A DNA stretch of 64,000 bases from the NCBI GenBank assembly GCA_948470475.1, contig OX419335.1:28036191-28100190 (forward strand), given 5' to 3'. Shown in pieces: positions 1 through 10,986 of the stretch. Under the pieces are notes generated by a model. It was given only the letters and a program-made list of their open reading frames with translations, did no database searches and was not told the DNA's origin. The first letter of the stretch is position 1, and every line of letters starts with the position of its first letter. Made by a program: the position numbers and the translations under genes. Source of the DNA: Galaxea fascicularis. Taxonomy: Eukaryota > Cnidaria > Anthozoa > Scleractinia > Euphylliidae.

Positions 1-516
1 AGTTCTGATGATAAAAACAGTTAGTTTAGGGCAAACTGGCAAAAATGATTAGTGTACTTTTATGTTACATCAAACTGTTTGAGGTGTGCCACCCGCCAGT
101 TCTGATGATAAAAACAGTTAGTTTAGTGCAAACTGGCAAAAATGATTAGCATGCTTTTATGTTACATCAAACTGTTTGAGGTGTGTCACCCGCCAGTTCT
201 GATGATAAAAACAGTTAGTTTAGTGCAAACTGGCAAAAACGATTAGTATACTTTTATGTTACATCAAACTGTTTGAGGTGTGCCACCCGCCAGTTCTGAT
301 GATAAAAACAGTTAGTTTAGGGCAAACTGGCAAAAATGATTAGCATGCTTTTATGTTACATCAAACTGTTTGAGGCGTGTCACCCACCAGTTCTAATGAT
401 AAATACAAGTTTAGTGCAAACTGGCAATATGATTAGTATACTTTTATGTTACATTGATCTGTTTGAGGCGTGCGACCTGCCAGTTCTGATGACAAAGTTA
501 AGTGCAAGCTGGCAAA
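1..516. repeat. 97-bp minisatellite, cut by the left window edge
   Basis: A unit beginning AGTTCTGATGATAAAA recurs at 1, 98, 195, 292 and 389, always 97 bp apart. A more diverged partial copy starts at 482 after a 93-bp step. The first four units differ by a few bases and the last two are more degenerate, as expected at an array edge. The array probably continues left of the window. Reading frames through it are by-products of the repeat. Confidence 0.93.
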
Positions 517-3303
517 ATGTGGGTTTATTTGGTCATTGGGGATTGTTCCAAGAGGTTTTTCACTACATAATTATCCTGATTTTCTCGTTTCTTACAAACC
601 GACATTTCCAAAATCCCAATTCAACCTGGATATTGCTCTCAACTACTATAATTATTAATAAATTATCTGCAAAACACTGTCAACACTTGAATACATTTGA
701 ATAAAAAGAAGCATTTCAGAATCCAACAGATTAATAAATATTACAAGTTTGTGATAAATATTAGTACATGCTAACTACTCAACCACCACAACACAAACCT
801 ATATATTAGACTACATAGGCGTAACGTGTATGAATTTAAAGCAACTCTTTCACAGCCATCAGTTAAATCATGTTGATTCTTTTTAAAAAGTGTGAGAAAA
901 AGAGCATACAATTAATTCTCAAAAACAATACTGAAATATAAATGTATGTGCTATTAATATGTTTGTATATACCTTCCAATGTTGATACCACAACCCAACT
1001 TTTCCGCCCCGTGCTGCTTGCAACATCAGAGCTCCTCTTGAAAAGGATTTTCGCGATTGCCTGGCATTGCTCGGGAAACCAGTTGCTTCTGGAAGAGGAG
1101 AAGAACGCTTCTTCTGATCCGTTCTTGTATCACACGTTGGTGTATTTGGGTTTTCATTTCCTTCTCCGCGCCTTCTTACGGTTAGCTTGGCTGCTCTTCG
1201 CCGCTCCCGCTTTCTTTTTCTTTGCACGAGAGTAAGTGACCCGCACTCGCTTCAAATTCTGCTTTTGCGAATTACATTCACTGGCGGAGTCCACCATCTC
1301 GCTGTGCGTCTAAAATATATTCACTCGAAGTCACTGTTTTTCAACTGACGATCTAATTTCACAAGGCGTTTTTATTTATCATGAGTGAATCAATATGTTC
1401 TACCCTTCTGGTTCATTTCTAAAACAACGACAACTTCCATGACATTAAAACAGATTATGACGCCTTGCCGGTCTCAGATGAAAAGAAACCCAGTGGGCGT
1501 TAAGTTGAGGTATGTCAGGAATGCTAGGAAATTTTCCTAGCATTCCTTTGCAGTACTTACGGCACACGTCTGCTGCGTCCCCTCATGGCGGTTTGCAAAA
1601 ATCGAAACCGCATCTAAGACGAAACAATTCAAACGGCATAAGAAAAATGAGTGAGCATGAGGATTATCTCATTTGAAGGTGATTTTTGTTTGATATATTT
1701 CCAGATTATGTACAAAACATCATGGCCTGCAAACATGCTTTGATCTAAGAGCGTGCGACGGGTAACGTCTACAGTTGTAACCACGGTGACACTCGATTTT
1801 TCGTGCTTCGATAAACACTAGGCGACTTTCATTTTAGAGAGAGGTGATCTGAATGAGTCACTACACTCCGGTTAATTAAGTGTCGATCCTCCGATCATTC
1901 CGATGCGCACACCGAAGGTCAATTCTTCCTTATTGATCGTACGTGAGCAAATTAATGGAATTTGTCATGCAGACAGCTTTTCACTAAGTTTCGGCCAAAG
2001 TCCCTCTGCGACCATTATGTTATGTTGGAGGCGAAAAGTTGAGCCGGTGCAATGGACCATTTCTTGATACGCATGAAAAAAGAAAAGTTGCCTTCAAATA
2101 AGATCAATTTCGTACTCATCATGCCCCATGTACCGTCTTAGATGCTGCGTGGCACGCTTGAACTTTCCCTTAGTTATAGGATATGACATCAATATTCGGC
2201 CAGCAGGAAAACAAAGTTGCACACAACACTTGAAAGTCTTTAAAGCGAAGGAAGCATTTGATGCGTGTTAGTTTTAATGACTTTTTTTTTTGCTGCTGTT
2301 AAAGCAAATTACAAGCACACATGGACGTTTGCGGCTGCATTCGTTCAGATTGTCATGCCCAAACGTTTTAGTTCGCTTATCTTCCTTTCTGTTTTATTCA
2401 GAATCATCTGTATCTTTCTTGCTAATTGCGTAGCTGTTGTCAGCTGTTTACCCGTCTCTAGAGACGGCTCAAAAATTTCGCTTTTTGAAACTGCCCTTGA
2501 CTGGATGTTCAAGATGTAAACAATGTAACAAGATCTTGTTACGTAACTAAGTGAAATGTTGACGATAGCAGCACGCTCAGAAAAGTTGTTGGTAAATTAA
2601 TAACTGGAACAAATTAGCAATATCACTGTTGCGGGATGGCGTAGTTTGGAACGTTGTTGAGATGCTTAGTGTCCGAAGTTTCGTTGTAAAGACCCCTCAA
2701 GGGCGTTAACATGATTTCGTCAGAATTTTTCATTGTCCTTCACAGCTGATAAAATCACAACGTAGCTTTCTGTAATTTTCATGAATTATAGTAGCAAGAT
2801 CAGCACTGAGCGCCGATTGATTAGAGTGTAGACCTTAGGTAAGAAAACCTCAGTCTGCCATGGATTCTAGACATTTCCGGGGTTTGTTCTGTTCTTGTCA
2901 AAATCAATTTTTTTCTAGGTCCTTTAATCGTTCTCGGCGAATTGAATATCGTTTTGACCAAGCTTCATTGTTTGCTTGATAATTATCATCAGCCATGATT
3001 TATTTTTCCGTAATTAATTTCATTTGGCGGTCTGTTATATATGTACTCGTACAACGCCCGGATGACGTTTAAGTGTGGTAAGAACGTACGTTACGAACCA
3101 CAGGCGAGTACCGTGACTGAAAGTTCTCACCATGTTTTGACGTGATCTGTGCGTTGTTAGAGTACATATTCACGGCCTAATGGAATTTATTTGTTTTATA
3201 TATTGATTTTCGTGCCTTCTTGGGATCATGACGTCATTCGTGCATCTACAATTTAATTGGACCCTCCTCTAGACCAATCAAAAGGCTTAGTTTACAGGGC
3301 TCA
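517..3303. other. Intergenic, no gene recognised
   Basis: No convincing exon was found. A basic, Arg/Lys-rich open frame on the minus strand at about 919-1227 ends near a GT that could be a splice donor, but I cannot identify it. A near-perfect palindrome lies at 1517-1547. The right end is the upstream region of the HypX-like gene. Confidence 0.5.
1517..1547. repeat. Near-perfect palindrome, 15-nt arms
   Basis: AGGAATGCTAGGAAA is followed after one T by its exact reverse complement TTTCCTAGCATTCCT. It could extrude as a hairpin or be a symmetric protein-binding site. No gene or mobile element is visible next to it. Confidence 0.9.
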
Positions 3304-3312
3304 TTATATAAC
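3304..3312 (+). promoter_or_regulatory. TATA-like box before the HypX-like gene
   Basis: TTATATAAC lies about 55-60 nt before the preferred ATG at 3364. A start site about 30 nt downstream would fall near 3335, leaving a leader of about 30 nt and excluding the upstream in-frame ATG at 3325. A competing reading is that the pyrimidine-rich run ending in ACAG at 3357 is a splice acceptor of a 5' UTR intron. Both readings favour the 3364 start. Confidence 0.45.
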
Positions 3313-3363
3313 AAGGCTCAACTGATGACTGATGTGAAATGTTTCACCTGTTTTACAGGGAAG

Positions 3364-5172
3364 ATGTCAAGAATAACTATTCTGAAAAACCTTGTAAAGC
3401 CACGTCTCCCATCGTATCACCCCAGAAGACTTGAGTCACATGTAACACAGCACGTGTCAGTTCGTCCGGAGCTGAAGAAGAAGCTTAACGTCCTATTCTT
3501 CTCAAACAAGCACAACAGCCTCAGCCAAAGGATGGCCCTTGAATTAACGAAGAGAAAACACAGTATCTCTGTGCATGAGATCAATGACCCGGGAGAGATG
3601 ACCGAGCTCGCCCAAGACGCACAGCCTGATCTCATCCTATGTCCATTTCTTACCAAACGTATCCCAGAAGAGGTGTTTTCTAATTCCAGAATCCCTTGCT
3701 GGATCGTCCATCCTGGAATCGAGGGCGATCGTGGTGCAAGTTCAATCGACTGGGCACTATATGACAGGGAGGATGAGTGGGGTGTGAGCATACTGCAAGC
3801 TGCTAAGGAGATGGACGCTGGGGACATCTGGAGCACCAAAACCTTTCCGATCAAGCGACGGAACATCAACTCCCTGACCAAATCCAGCTTGTACGTGAAT
3901 GAAGTGACACAAACAGCCGTCAAAGCCGTGCTAGAGTCCATAGATAACTTGATAGAAGGAAGAGCACCCAGACCTCTGGACTACAACAGTCCTTTTGTGC
4001 GAGGAACCGGTCGGCCAAACATGACCAAGACTGATCGTACGATCAACTGGGAAATGTCTGCAGATGAAGTGGCCTGTCAGATACGCATGTCCGATTCATC
4101 ACCAGGAGCCCTCGGCTATTTTCGTACCAACCAGGGAGCTGATGACTGGGGATGGACCAAGTCATTTCGGCTATTTGGAGCACACTTGGAGAAAGGAAGA
4201 CTTAGATTTCTGACGGGAAGGCCTGGAGAGATATTGGGCCAGCGTCACGGCTCTCTGCTAGTCAAGTGCGGTAGAGGAGCAGTTTGGGTGTCACATCTCA
4301 AGACGAACAAGCTGAAACTTCCTGCCACCATGTGGTTAGAAACCAGTGCGTCAACCATCCCGGATGCACGCAATCTACCAATCCCCCATGGCTCTAGTCC
4401 CAACACATTTCACGAGGTTTGGACCAGCATGACACCGGATGGCGTCTGTTTCGTGCACTTTGACTTTTACAACGGAGCTATGAGTACCCAGCAATGTAAA
4501 CGCCTAATAGCAGTCCTGAAAGAAGTGGAAGAAATTGATTCATGCAAGGTGATGGTACTGATGGGCGGCAATGATATGTTCAGCAACGGTATCCACTTGA
4601 ACGTTATAGAGGCAGCACAGGATCCGGTGGAGGAATCGTGGAACAACATCAACGCCATTAACGACGTGGTACGTTGCATCTTTACCAGCAAGAAGATCAC
4701 TATCTCAGCTGTGCGTGGAAACGCTGGTGCTGGAGGAGCGATGATGGCCTTAGCCAGCGACTTTGCGTTTGCCCGTGAAGGGTCCGTGCTGAATCCTCAC
4801 TACAAGAAAATGAAACTGTATGGCTCAGAATATCACACCTATTTCCTTCCAAAGCGCGTGGGACAGGAAAAGGCCAGTGAGCTGTTGAATAATGCCGGAC
4901 CCATCATGGCCTGCGAGGCTGCAGACATAGGTCTTCTGGATGGGTGCGTCGGTGATGGCGTAGAGCAGTTTGAAAACTGGGTCAAGTATCAAGCATCGTT
5001 CCTTGCCAACTCTCCTTTACAGAGGCATTTCGTCAGGGAAAAGAACAGAAAAGCAAGTAAAGAGAGGATGGAGAAGATTGAGGCATGTCGCGCAAATGAA
5101 CTGGAAATAATGGCAACTAACTTTCAGGACCCGGAGTACCACCAAGCAAGAAAGAACTTTGTTTATCACTAA
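3364..5172 (+). CDS. hypX: HypX/HoxX-like protein (formyltransferase plus enoyl-CoA hydratase fold)
   Basis: This is a 602-residue protein from one uninterrupted frame. Residues about 40-330 resemble the formyl-tetrahydrofolate transferase half of HypX, with HPGIEGDRG at 116-124 and MDAGD at 150-154, which match family catalytic motifs. The C-terminal part is an enoyl-CoA-hydratase-like domain with the hallmarks SNGIHLNVIEAA, GNAGAGGAMMALA and LNPHYKKMKLYGSEY. In bacteria HypX/HoxX makes CO for the active site of NiFe hydrogenase, using a formyl-folate donor through formyl-CoA. Animals are not known to have that hydrogenase, so the substrate and role here are open. Residues 1-39, before the family match, are basic with few acidic residues and look like a mitochondrial presequence (inference). 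An in-frame ATG at 3325 would add 13 residues, but 3364 has A at -3 and a better placed TATA-like box. No frameshift is seen. Confidence 0.88.
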   Translation: MSRITILKNLVKPRLPSYHPRRLESHVTQHVSVRPELKKKLNVLFFSNKHNSLSQRMALELTKRKHSISVHEINDPGEMTELAQDAQPDLILCPFLTKRIPEEVFSNSRIPCWIVHPGIEGDRGASSIDWALYDREDEWGVSILQAAKEMDAGDIWSTKTFPIKRRNINSLTKSSLYVNEVTQTAVKAVLESIDNLIEGRAPRPLDYNSPFVRGTGRPNMTKTDRTINWEMSADEVACQIRMSDSSPGALGYFRTNQGADDWGWTKSFRLFGAHLEKGRLRFLTGRPGEILGQRHGSLLVKCGRGAVWVSHLKTNKLKLPATMWLETSASTIPDARNLPIPHGSSPNTFHEVWTSMTPDGVCFVHFDFYNGAMSTQQCKRLIAVLKEVEEIDSCKVMVLMGGNDMFSNGIHLNVIEAAQDPVEESWNNINAINDVVRCIFTSKKITISAVRGNAGAGGAMMALASDFAFAREGSVLNPHYKKMKLYGSEYHTYFLPKRVGQEKASELLNNAGPIMACEAADIGLLDGCVGDGVEQFENWVKYQASFLANSPLQRHFVREKNRKASKERMEKIEACRANELEIMATNFQDPEYHQARKNFVYH

Positions 5173-6440
5173 TCTGAAATAGTTTACGAGAGCGACCGTT
5201 AGTGTAAACCGAAGCGTGTTCGTGGGCTATAGTGGAAAACAAAAAGCTTTATTACGCTTTTAACCAGGCCGATTTGAGCCTCTGAATGATTCTGTTGAAA
5301 AACGAAGTTGAAATCTACTCATTGAATGCTGTTGTGTAGGAGAGGAGATTTCGTACAAATTGTAAATCTTATTTTGTTACCATTCTACATGCTATCTAGT
5401 TGAGTAAGCGCAAAACCGAGTCTTTTGTTTAAAATGATGGCAACTGCATGGAAGTGTTAAAGCTATATTTTTTAATTTGTTTCGATTAAAAAGTATAATA
5501 GAAACGCAGGCCGTTATGAGAAAAACGTCCGATGCCTTTAACAACCACGTAAGTAGAGTTATCATTTCAAAGCATTGCCCTGCAAATGGCGACTTGCACC
5601 CAACAAATGAAGCCCTCATTACTGAATATCGTGACGGAAAAAAGCTATCTATCCTACGCTGGACTGTTCTCAGTCCTCTCCGTTCCGAGTGGCATTAGAT
5701 GGAGCGCTATTAAAGCTTGGTTAACACCATCTTGATTTTGATTTTAATGGCAAACGTAAACTCGTCCAATGGACGGGTGTAAGGGTCATTCTTTTGGCGC
5801 CGAGCAAAAGAAAAGCGGGCCGGCTCTGGGGACGAAATTGAGGGAGAGAGTAAAAACTATTACATTCTGGTTTACCAAATAAATAGGATCGTTTCTATTG
5901 TCCTGCTCAAGACAAGAATGGCTTGATTCATAATAGGCTTGAATTTAAAAAGCAAGCTAACTAACTAATTAATTAATCAATTTAATTAACCTCGAATTTT
6001 GCGTTAACAATGCCATCCAAGAATTCGTTTTTCCTTTCTACTGAACCAGGCTATTCCAATTGATTGATAGTATAATGAACCGTATTAGTGAAACGTGGGA
6101 TTGAAAAACTCGATTCTGAACCAAATCATGATCTGCGACCGTGAGAATTCAAAATCTTCCGTGATGGGGAATAGGTAAGACAAACCTAAGGAAGGAAAAA
6201 GGGAAGGGGTGCTTTCAGAATGCGCTATGGCAATGACTTCTTTTAAGTCGCACTTAAGTATTGGATTAATGCTTCCAACGTGTATATTTTAAAGATATTG
6301 TATTTAGTTTTCCGATTTCAGTCATGTAGCCATGTATTACTTGTCGTCTTCGATAGTCAACCCGGCACTGGCTCGTTCAGTATTTCTCTCTCTTAAAACA
6401 TGCCTTCTATTCTCAGGGGTATTCAGATGGATATAACACT
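5173..6440. other. HypX 3' flank and diverged start of the duplication
   Basis: No gene is recognised. Sequence from about 5320 has a counterpart starting near 10988. Up to about 6070 the two copies differ by substitutions and by several deletions in the second copy. Beyond that they are almost identical. Confidence 0.6.
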
Positions 6441-6450
6441 ACACCGTCAC

Positions 6451-6467
6451 TTTATTTCAACTTTATT
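6451..6467 (-). promoter_or_regulatory. Two AATAAA poly(A) signals
   Basis: Read on the minus strand, AATAAA occurs twice (plus-strand TTTATT at 6451 and 6462), about 105-120 nt after the stop codon of the cysteine-rich gene. This supports the exon at 6573 as the last one. The same pair is present in the second copy near 11826-11842. Confidence 0.6.
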
Positions 6468-6572
6468 TCACTGACATGTAATTCACATCAGAATTTTTTG
6501 CCGCGATAAGCAAAATGTATTTGTCGAGATGGGCAAGGGCGCCAGTGTTAAACCATCTGGTGGTAGATCCTA

Positions 6573-7719
6573 TTACGACTCACACCAGCCAGACCGGTAA
6601 TCTTTGCTCCACCCGCCCTCAAAGTTTGGCTTGTGATCCCATCCCCAACATTGGCACCTGCCTCCGCCACTGTTCACCAATGACGTGAACGCCTTACAAC
6701 CAGTCCAATTCTCCCAGGGATATGGCGATCGCTGTTTTTCGCAGATCCCCTGACAGTACTTCCGGCAAGCTAAAGCCCTTGTCTCATAATGTGGGTTGAG
6801 TACAACCTGGCCATCATAATACCAGTCGTTACTGTACGCACTTGTGTGTGTGCCAGTGTATCTTTTGGTAACATCCTTGCTGCAGGTGATTGGAGTTCCG
6901 CATAACCCTGAAACCGAAATGGATTTATCCTCTGTGATCTTTAGGGTAAAGAATGTCCTTTCAACGAACATTTCATAAATATACAATTGATCGAATAGAT
7001 TTTTTATCAGGGGCGTAGCCGGGATTTTTCCACTGGTACGCACAATTTTTCATATCTCTTCCCCCCATCCCCCCAAATTTGGTGTGGAAAATCACCGTCT
7101 GTTGATTTATCAACACCACTGATTAAAAAAAAGAACAATCAGAGTTAATGGGTAAAAGCCGAACAGTTATCTTTAGTTTATTTGCTTTCTTATACATTTT
7201 TTGGAATTTTCTTTCATTTCATTTTTTATTTTCGATTTTTTCAGGTACGCACGTGCGTACCGTGGGTACATGTAGCTACGCCCCTATTTATCATGTCACA
7301 TTAAAGTGACATATTATTCATGTTAATCCTTTATGATATGAAATAATATTTTGTTTTTATTTGTATGTTTTTCTTTATAAGTGGGATTTAATTTTTGTAA
7401 TTTAATACTTTTCATGGATTTCAAACTCACTAAAATCTTTCTCATCGCGGAAAGCGATTACCCACGTCCACTCTCTCGTACCCAGATCTCCCACGAAATT
7501 AATCATATACCGAATATTCCCTTATATTTTATTGGGAAATATTTTGGTTATGTGACACATGAAGGGAGTCACAGATTGTGGGAAATCGCTTCTCATCTCA
7601 TCCTGTCAGTTTCAGAGAGGAAGATATTTTTAACCGCAGCACACAGGCTTACCAACAGCTATGATGGACAGTAACAGGAGAGGAAGAAGAACAATTCGAG
7701 CCTGGGTCACTTGAGACAT
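6573..7719 (-). CDS. Small secreted cysteine-rich protein, copy 1
   Basis: Two coding exons: 7653-7719, starting at an ATG and ending at a GTAAGC donor, and 6573-6907, after a TTTCAG acceptor. They join in phase to give 133 residues. Residues 1-22 form a signal peptide with a run of Leu and Ile, so the product should be secreted. The mature part has nine cysteines, including CRKYCQGIC, a GCKAF segment, RCQCWGW and a WC near the C-terminus. The spacing loosely recalls PAN/apple-type domains, but I cannot name the family. The odd cysteine count allows a free thiol or a dimer. A pyrimidine-rich acceptor ends at 7748, so the signal-peptide exon probably starts at 7747 and a noncoding exon precedes it. 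The intron carries a foldback insertion. The second copy at 11948-13095 predicts the same protein. Confidence 0.72.
7009..7285. mobile_element. Foldback MITE in the intron of copy 1
   Basis: AGGGGCGTAGC at 7009 and its reverse complement GCTACGCCCCT ending at 7285 bound about 277 bp of A+T-rich noncoding sequence. Short matching flanks (TTTATC before, ATTTATC after) may be a target duplication. It lies between the two coding exons of the cysteine-rich gene and was duplicated with it. Confidence 0.7.
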
Positions 7720-7749
7720 CTGAATCTTGAGCTTTCAGTCGCGTTCCCT

Positions 7750-8828
7750 GTGAAAAAGAAAACCGCTGTTTTTAGTTGAGACTAACGCAGGAATAATTTT
7801 TGTATTTTGTTTTCTTCAATTATCCCATTATTATTGTTGTTTTTGTTTTAGAGATTTTACCGCGAAAACCTTCATTAAAACTAGGCTGTATTTAAAGAGG
7901 CATTATCGTGGCAATTTTCTTTCCCTTTTTGATTTGGAGGAGGTGGGGTGGGGAAAGTAAAATTCAGTTCATGTTGTACCTAAGATTCTTGCTCATACAC
8001 GCGCGAATTTCTTCCAGATCCCGAACGGCACGATATCAAGTGAAGCCAAAAGAAGGACGTAAAAGAGCTACAGTTAGGTTTTACCGGCGATTTTGTCCGA
8101 GACAAACGGAAGAAATAAAACGAGCCAGTCTGATTCTAATGAAGTTTAACGTTGTCTTGGTCAACATTCTAATAAAGAAATAATTCACGTCTAGCTTAGA
8201 CAGTGTCAGAACCGCGCTTTTTAACTTGTGATGAACCGTGTATTCCTGTATTCCTTTTGCACTGAATATCGGCCCGGAAATTCAGTGGAAATTCGAGTCT
8301 AAGTTTGATGAAATTGTGGAGTTTTCCTTTGCAGTATTTCATATCAAACTTTTGCAGTACAGTGAAATTAATTCCTTTTGTTTTTCACAACAAACAAGCG
8401 AAATAAGTTTTAGTAGGTTTTAATTAACCAAAAGCAGCTCGGAAATTAGGGAAATGTATTCTATTTCCTAAAAGATTTTGCGACGTAAATTCGGTCGTGT
8501 CGTAGCTTACACAAACCACACATCCCTTACAACAGAAACAACAGCAGTAGAATCAGTTCCTGAATGGATGCGCGTGTCGGGGCCGATGGATCGCCAACAA
8601 TTTACCTTTCCAAGAAAAAACACAAACGCATAAGAAATTCTTAACTTTTTTCGATTTTAATTTTAGTGTTTCGCTTGAGATGAATCGCACTTGATGTGTA
8701 CATCTACGGAAACCATCAAAAACGGTAAAAACAAATTGATCAAGTTAGTGCAATAAACACTTTATGTTGAAAATGTTTTTGTAGTACATTAAAGCCTTCT
8801 GGGCAAAGTTTACTTTTTAAGTTCTTAC
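7750..8828. other. Intron-like sequence upstream of the signal-peptide exon
   Basis: No domain is recognised. The short frames here are not supported. On the minus strand the stretch is bounded by a GAG|GTAAGAAC donor at 8829 and a TTTTCTTTTTCACAG acceptor at 7748, so it reads best as an intron in the 5' UTR of the cysteine-rich gene. Confidence 0.4.
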
Positions 8829-8990
8829 CTCAGTAATGATAATTCCTATGATAGGGGATCTTCTCTGCACTGAAACCAAGCAGCTGAGACCCAATATACA
8901 GGGGCACAGGGGCAAAGGGCAAAGCAGGTCAAGCGAGACGGTTCTTTCATCATTCCAGATCATAATAATGGCACCTAATGTTTAGACTGC
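8829..8990 (-). other. Probable noncoding first exon of cysteine-rich gene copy 1
   Basis: The minus strand has a strong donor, GAG|GTAAGAAC, at 8829, and a good acceptor lies at 7748 just before the signal-peptide exon. I infer a 5' UTR exon ending at 8829. Its upstream limit is not visible and the 8990 boundary is a guess. The same sites occur in the second copy, with the donor near 14205. Confidence 0.35.
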
Positions 8991-10119
8991 GTGCTGTCAG
9001 GCTAAAATTTAAAGGCAGTGCAAACCTTTTGTTTAAAAGTAAGTAATCAGTCAGTTTTTATCATTGGTCAATAAGAGATAAACCAACCTTGGAAACCAAT
9101 TACTGTATTGTTTGGAGTGGCAAGTCAGGTGCGAAACTGCTTCGATAATTTTAACATAACCGACTTTTTTTACCCCTTAATCTAAGTTTTACAAAAAAGT
9201 GAAACAAAAAGAAACAAAAAACAACTTAAAAACACAAAACAAAGCAAAAACCGGGTAAAATGAACCATGCTGTCTCATTATCTAGTCTACCTACCCAACC
9301 AGAACCATTTTATTATCTATTAATTAGATTTTTCATGTGTCCATTTCAGACACGCCTGACAATGAAATCTGTTGTCATTTTCATCATCCGAAACGACCTA
9401 ATATTTTAAAAAGTAAAACAAGAAAACGAGAGTAAAGGCACTGGACTGTATCCATGTCAGAAACAATTTATTTTACCAGTTGACAACAAACAGACATTGA
9501 CAAATCGATGGGCGATTTGTTAGCAGCAGTGAATCGGCCGTTTACAATATCCGTCTATTTAGATTAAGAAGGAACAGCTTTTGTTGAATCAACTTCGGAT
9601 TCCACTCTAGGACGGATAATTCCTCCGAAGGATTTTCGTTTTCTAAGTAAAGACAGAAAAGCACCGTCGTAACGACAACCACACGACTGAAACGTTTGGT
9701 CTAACAATCGAGACCAAAGCGCTCCTGCAAAAATCTCCTTTCAGAAATTTCCGAGTACAGTCCTTCGATTGAAGTGTATATTAAATATTTGTTTTGGTAA
9801 CGAAGCTGTTGTAAACCAACCCGTGACTACCCATGATCTTGAATACCTTTCATGTATTCAAATACTTGCAGGCAAATCTGCACTGCATGTTGTTGTTAAC
9901 AGATTGGTAGCTTAAACAGTAGGTGCGCTATGTCCCTTAATACTCCAGGAACTTGGTTTTCTACATTTCAACGCCCTTACGAGAATTTTAGTTTTGAGTT
10001 TTTTTTTTTTTTCAAGAAATATGTGATGTTGAGAGAGTACAATAGTGATATTTCTTTATCTAACTAGTCCTTCTCACTACAAGTGGGCCGATTGGCTTCA
10101 GTTCAAAATATCAGGAGCT
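8991..10119. other. Noncoding duplicated flank
   Basis: A+T-rich with A-rich runs near 9180-9250. I see no exon or RNA gene. It probably includes the promoter region of cysteine-rich copy 1. Up to 9943 it is repeated near-identically at 14367-15319. Confidence 0.5.
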
Positions 10120-10124
10120 GACAT

Positions 10125-10419
10125 CAGGGGCGGATCCAGGATATTGAGAAAGAGGGGGCCGGTCACTGAAATTGGTATAGTGGCGCAATTTTGAAATTGA
10201 GACCGTCAAAGATGCGATTTCCAGCATTTTGAGGATCTTTTTTTTTGAATTTCTTAAACAAAAATTATGTTCTTTGAATACGATGTCTGGATAAAATCAA
10301 CTATTTCAATCATCCAAGGGATTGATAAAATGCATTCTGCGCTGATTACGAATTAAAAAAAAAATTATTCAACAAAAGGGGGGCCGCGGCCCCTCGGCCC
10401 ACCCCTAAATCCGCCCCTG
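10125..10419. mobile_element. hAT-like MITE with 5-bp target duplication
   Basis: A 295-bp element starts CAGGGGCGGATCCAGG and ends AAATCCGCCCCTG, which are inverted termini. The 5-bp GACAT lies directly outside both ends (10120-10124 and 10420-10424). The terminal CAGGG and 5-bp duplication fit the hAT5-type group. It has no coding capacity and is absent from the second duplication unit. Confidence 0.82.
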
Positions 10420-10787
10420 GACATTTTGTAGAAAAGCTCAAAAGTTGACTGGTCAAGCAGAAATGATTCTTTTGTCAGTTCAACGATAGTACATGAGGCC
10501 TGGTGAAATAATATCAGTATCTGTTAATCTGTGGCAGCTTTAAACAAGTGACGTGTTTTGAAGGTTTACTTAGTAATAGGGATGTGAATGGTTACTCTAC
10601 TTTCTTTCAGTTACCGTATACCTGCAGATCGGCAATTTTCTTCAAATTTGGATTTTCGAGTTAAAATAGTGATCGAAATGTGATCTCTAATGTAAAAAAA
10701 GAGATTATTGAAAAAATAATGAAATACTGGCGGAGAATTAAAATGACGGTTTGCCTTTTGGTCGGAAGTAAAAATTACTGTAACGCA

Positions 10788-10986
10788 ACATCCGTGTTGC
10801 TCACAAACCCATCACCACTTAACGGCAACTACTGACGAACGTTAAGGACAAAGACGAACCAAAGGACAGACAAGGAGCAGTTTGCAAGATCAAATGCTGC
10901 GACTGCCAGGCCACCTTTATCGGTGAGACCGGCAGAAACTTGACTGACGTAATACTGACTGAACTCAAACGAGCGACGAGAAATTG
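10788..10986 (+). pseudogene. Retroelement relic with GIY-YIG-like end (Penelope-like)
   Basis: The translation, with one frameshift near 10840, reads NIRVAHKP, then LLTNVKDK, then CKIKCCDCQATFIGETGRNL and ends ELKRAT. The CxxC segment followed by FIGETGRNL is the GIY-YIG endonuclease signature found at the C-terminus of Penelope-like elements. No reverse transcriptase is present. The fragment sits at the junction between the two duplication units. Confidence 0.7.

Larger units (their letters stand above)
5320..10778. repeat. Segmental duplication, unit 1
   Basis: This unit starts just after the HypX-like gene and carries one copy of the cysteine-rich gene. Sequence from about 6070 to 9943 recurs at 11447-15319 with an offset of 5375, or 5376 after a one-base indel in an A run. 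Comparing by eye I saw only that difference. The tail 10527-10778 recurs at 31711-31962, beyond the large satellite-rich insertion. Sequence 9944-10526, including a MITE, is absent from the second copy. Confidence 0.9.

Noticed and set aside
919..1235. Overlapping open frames on both strands (102 and 97 codons)
   Set aside because: The basic minus-strand frame could be an exon, but it has no clear start or known domain, and the opposite strand is equally open. Not enough to call.
7381..8423. Three short plus-strand frames in the duplicated segment
   Set aside because: No domain or splice support. The minus-strand gene explains the region better. The frames are preserved in the second copy only because the whole segment is nearly identical.
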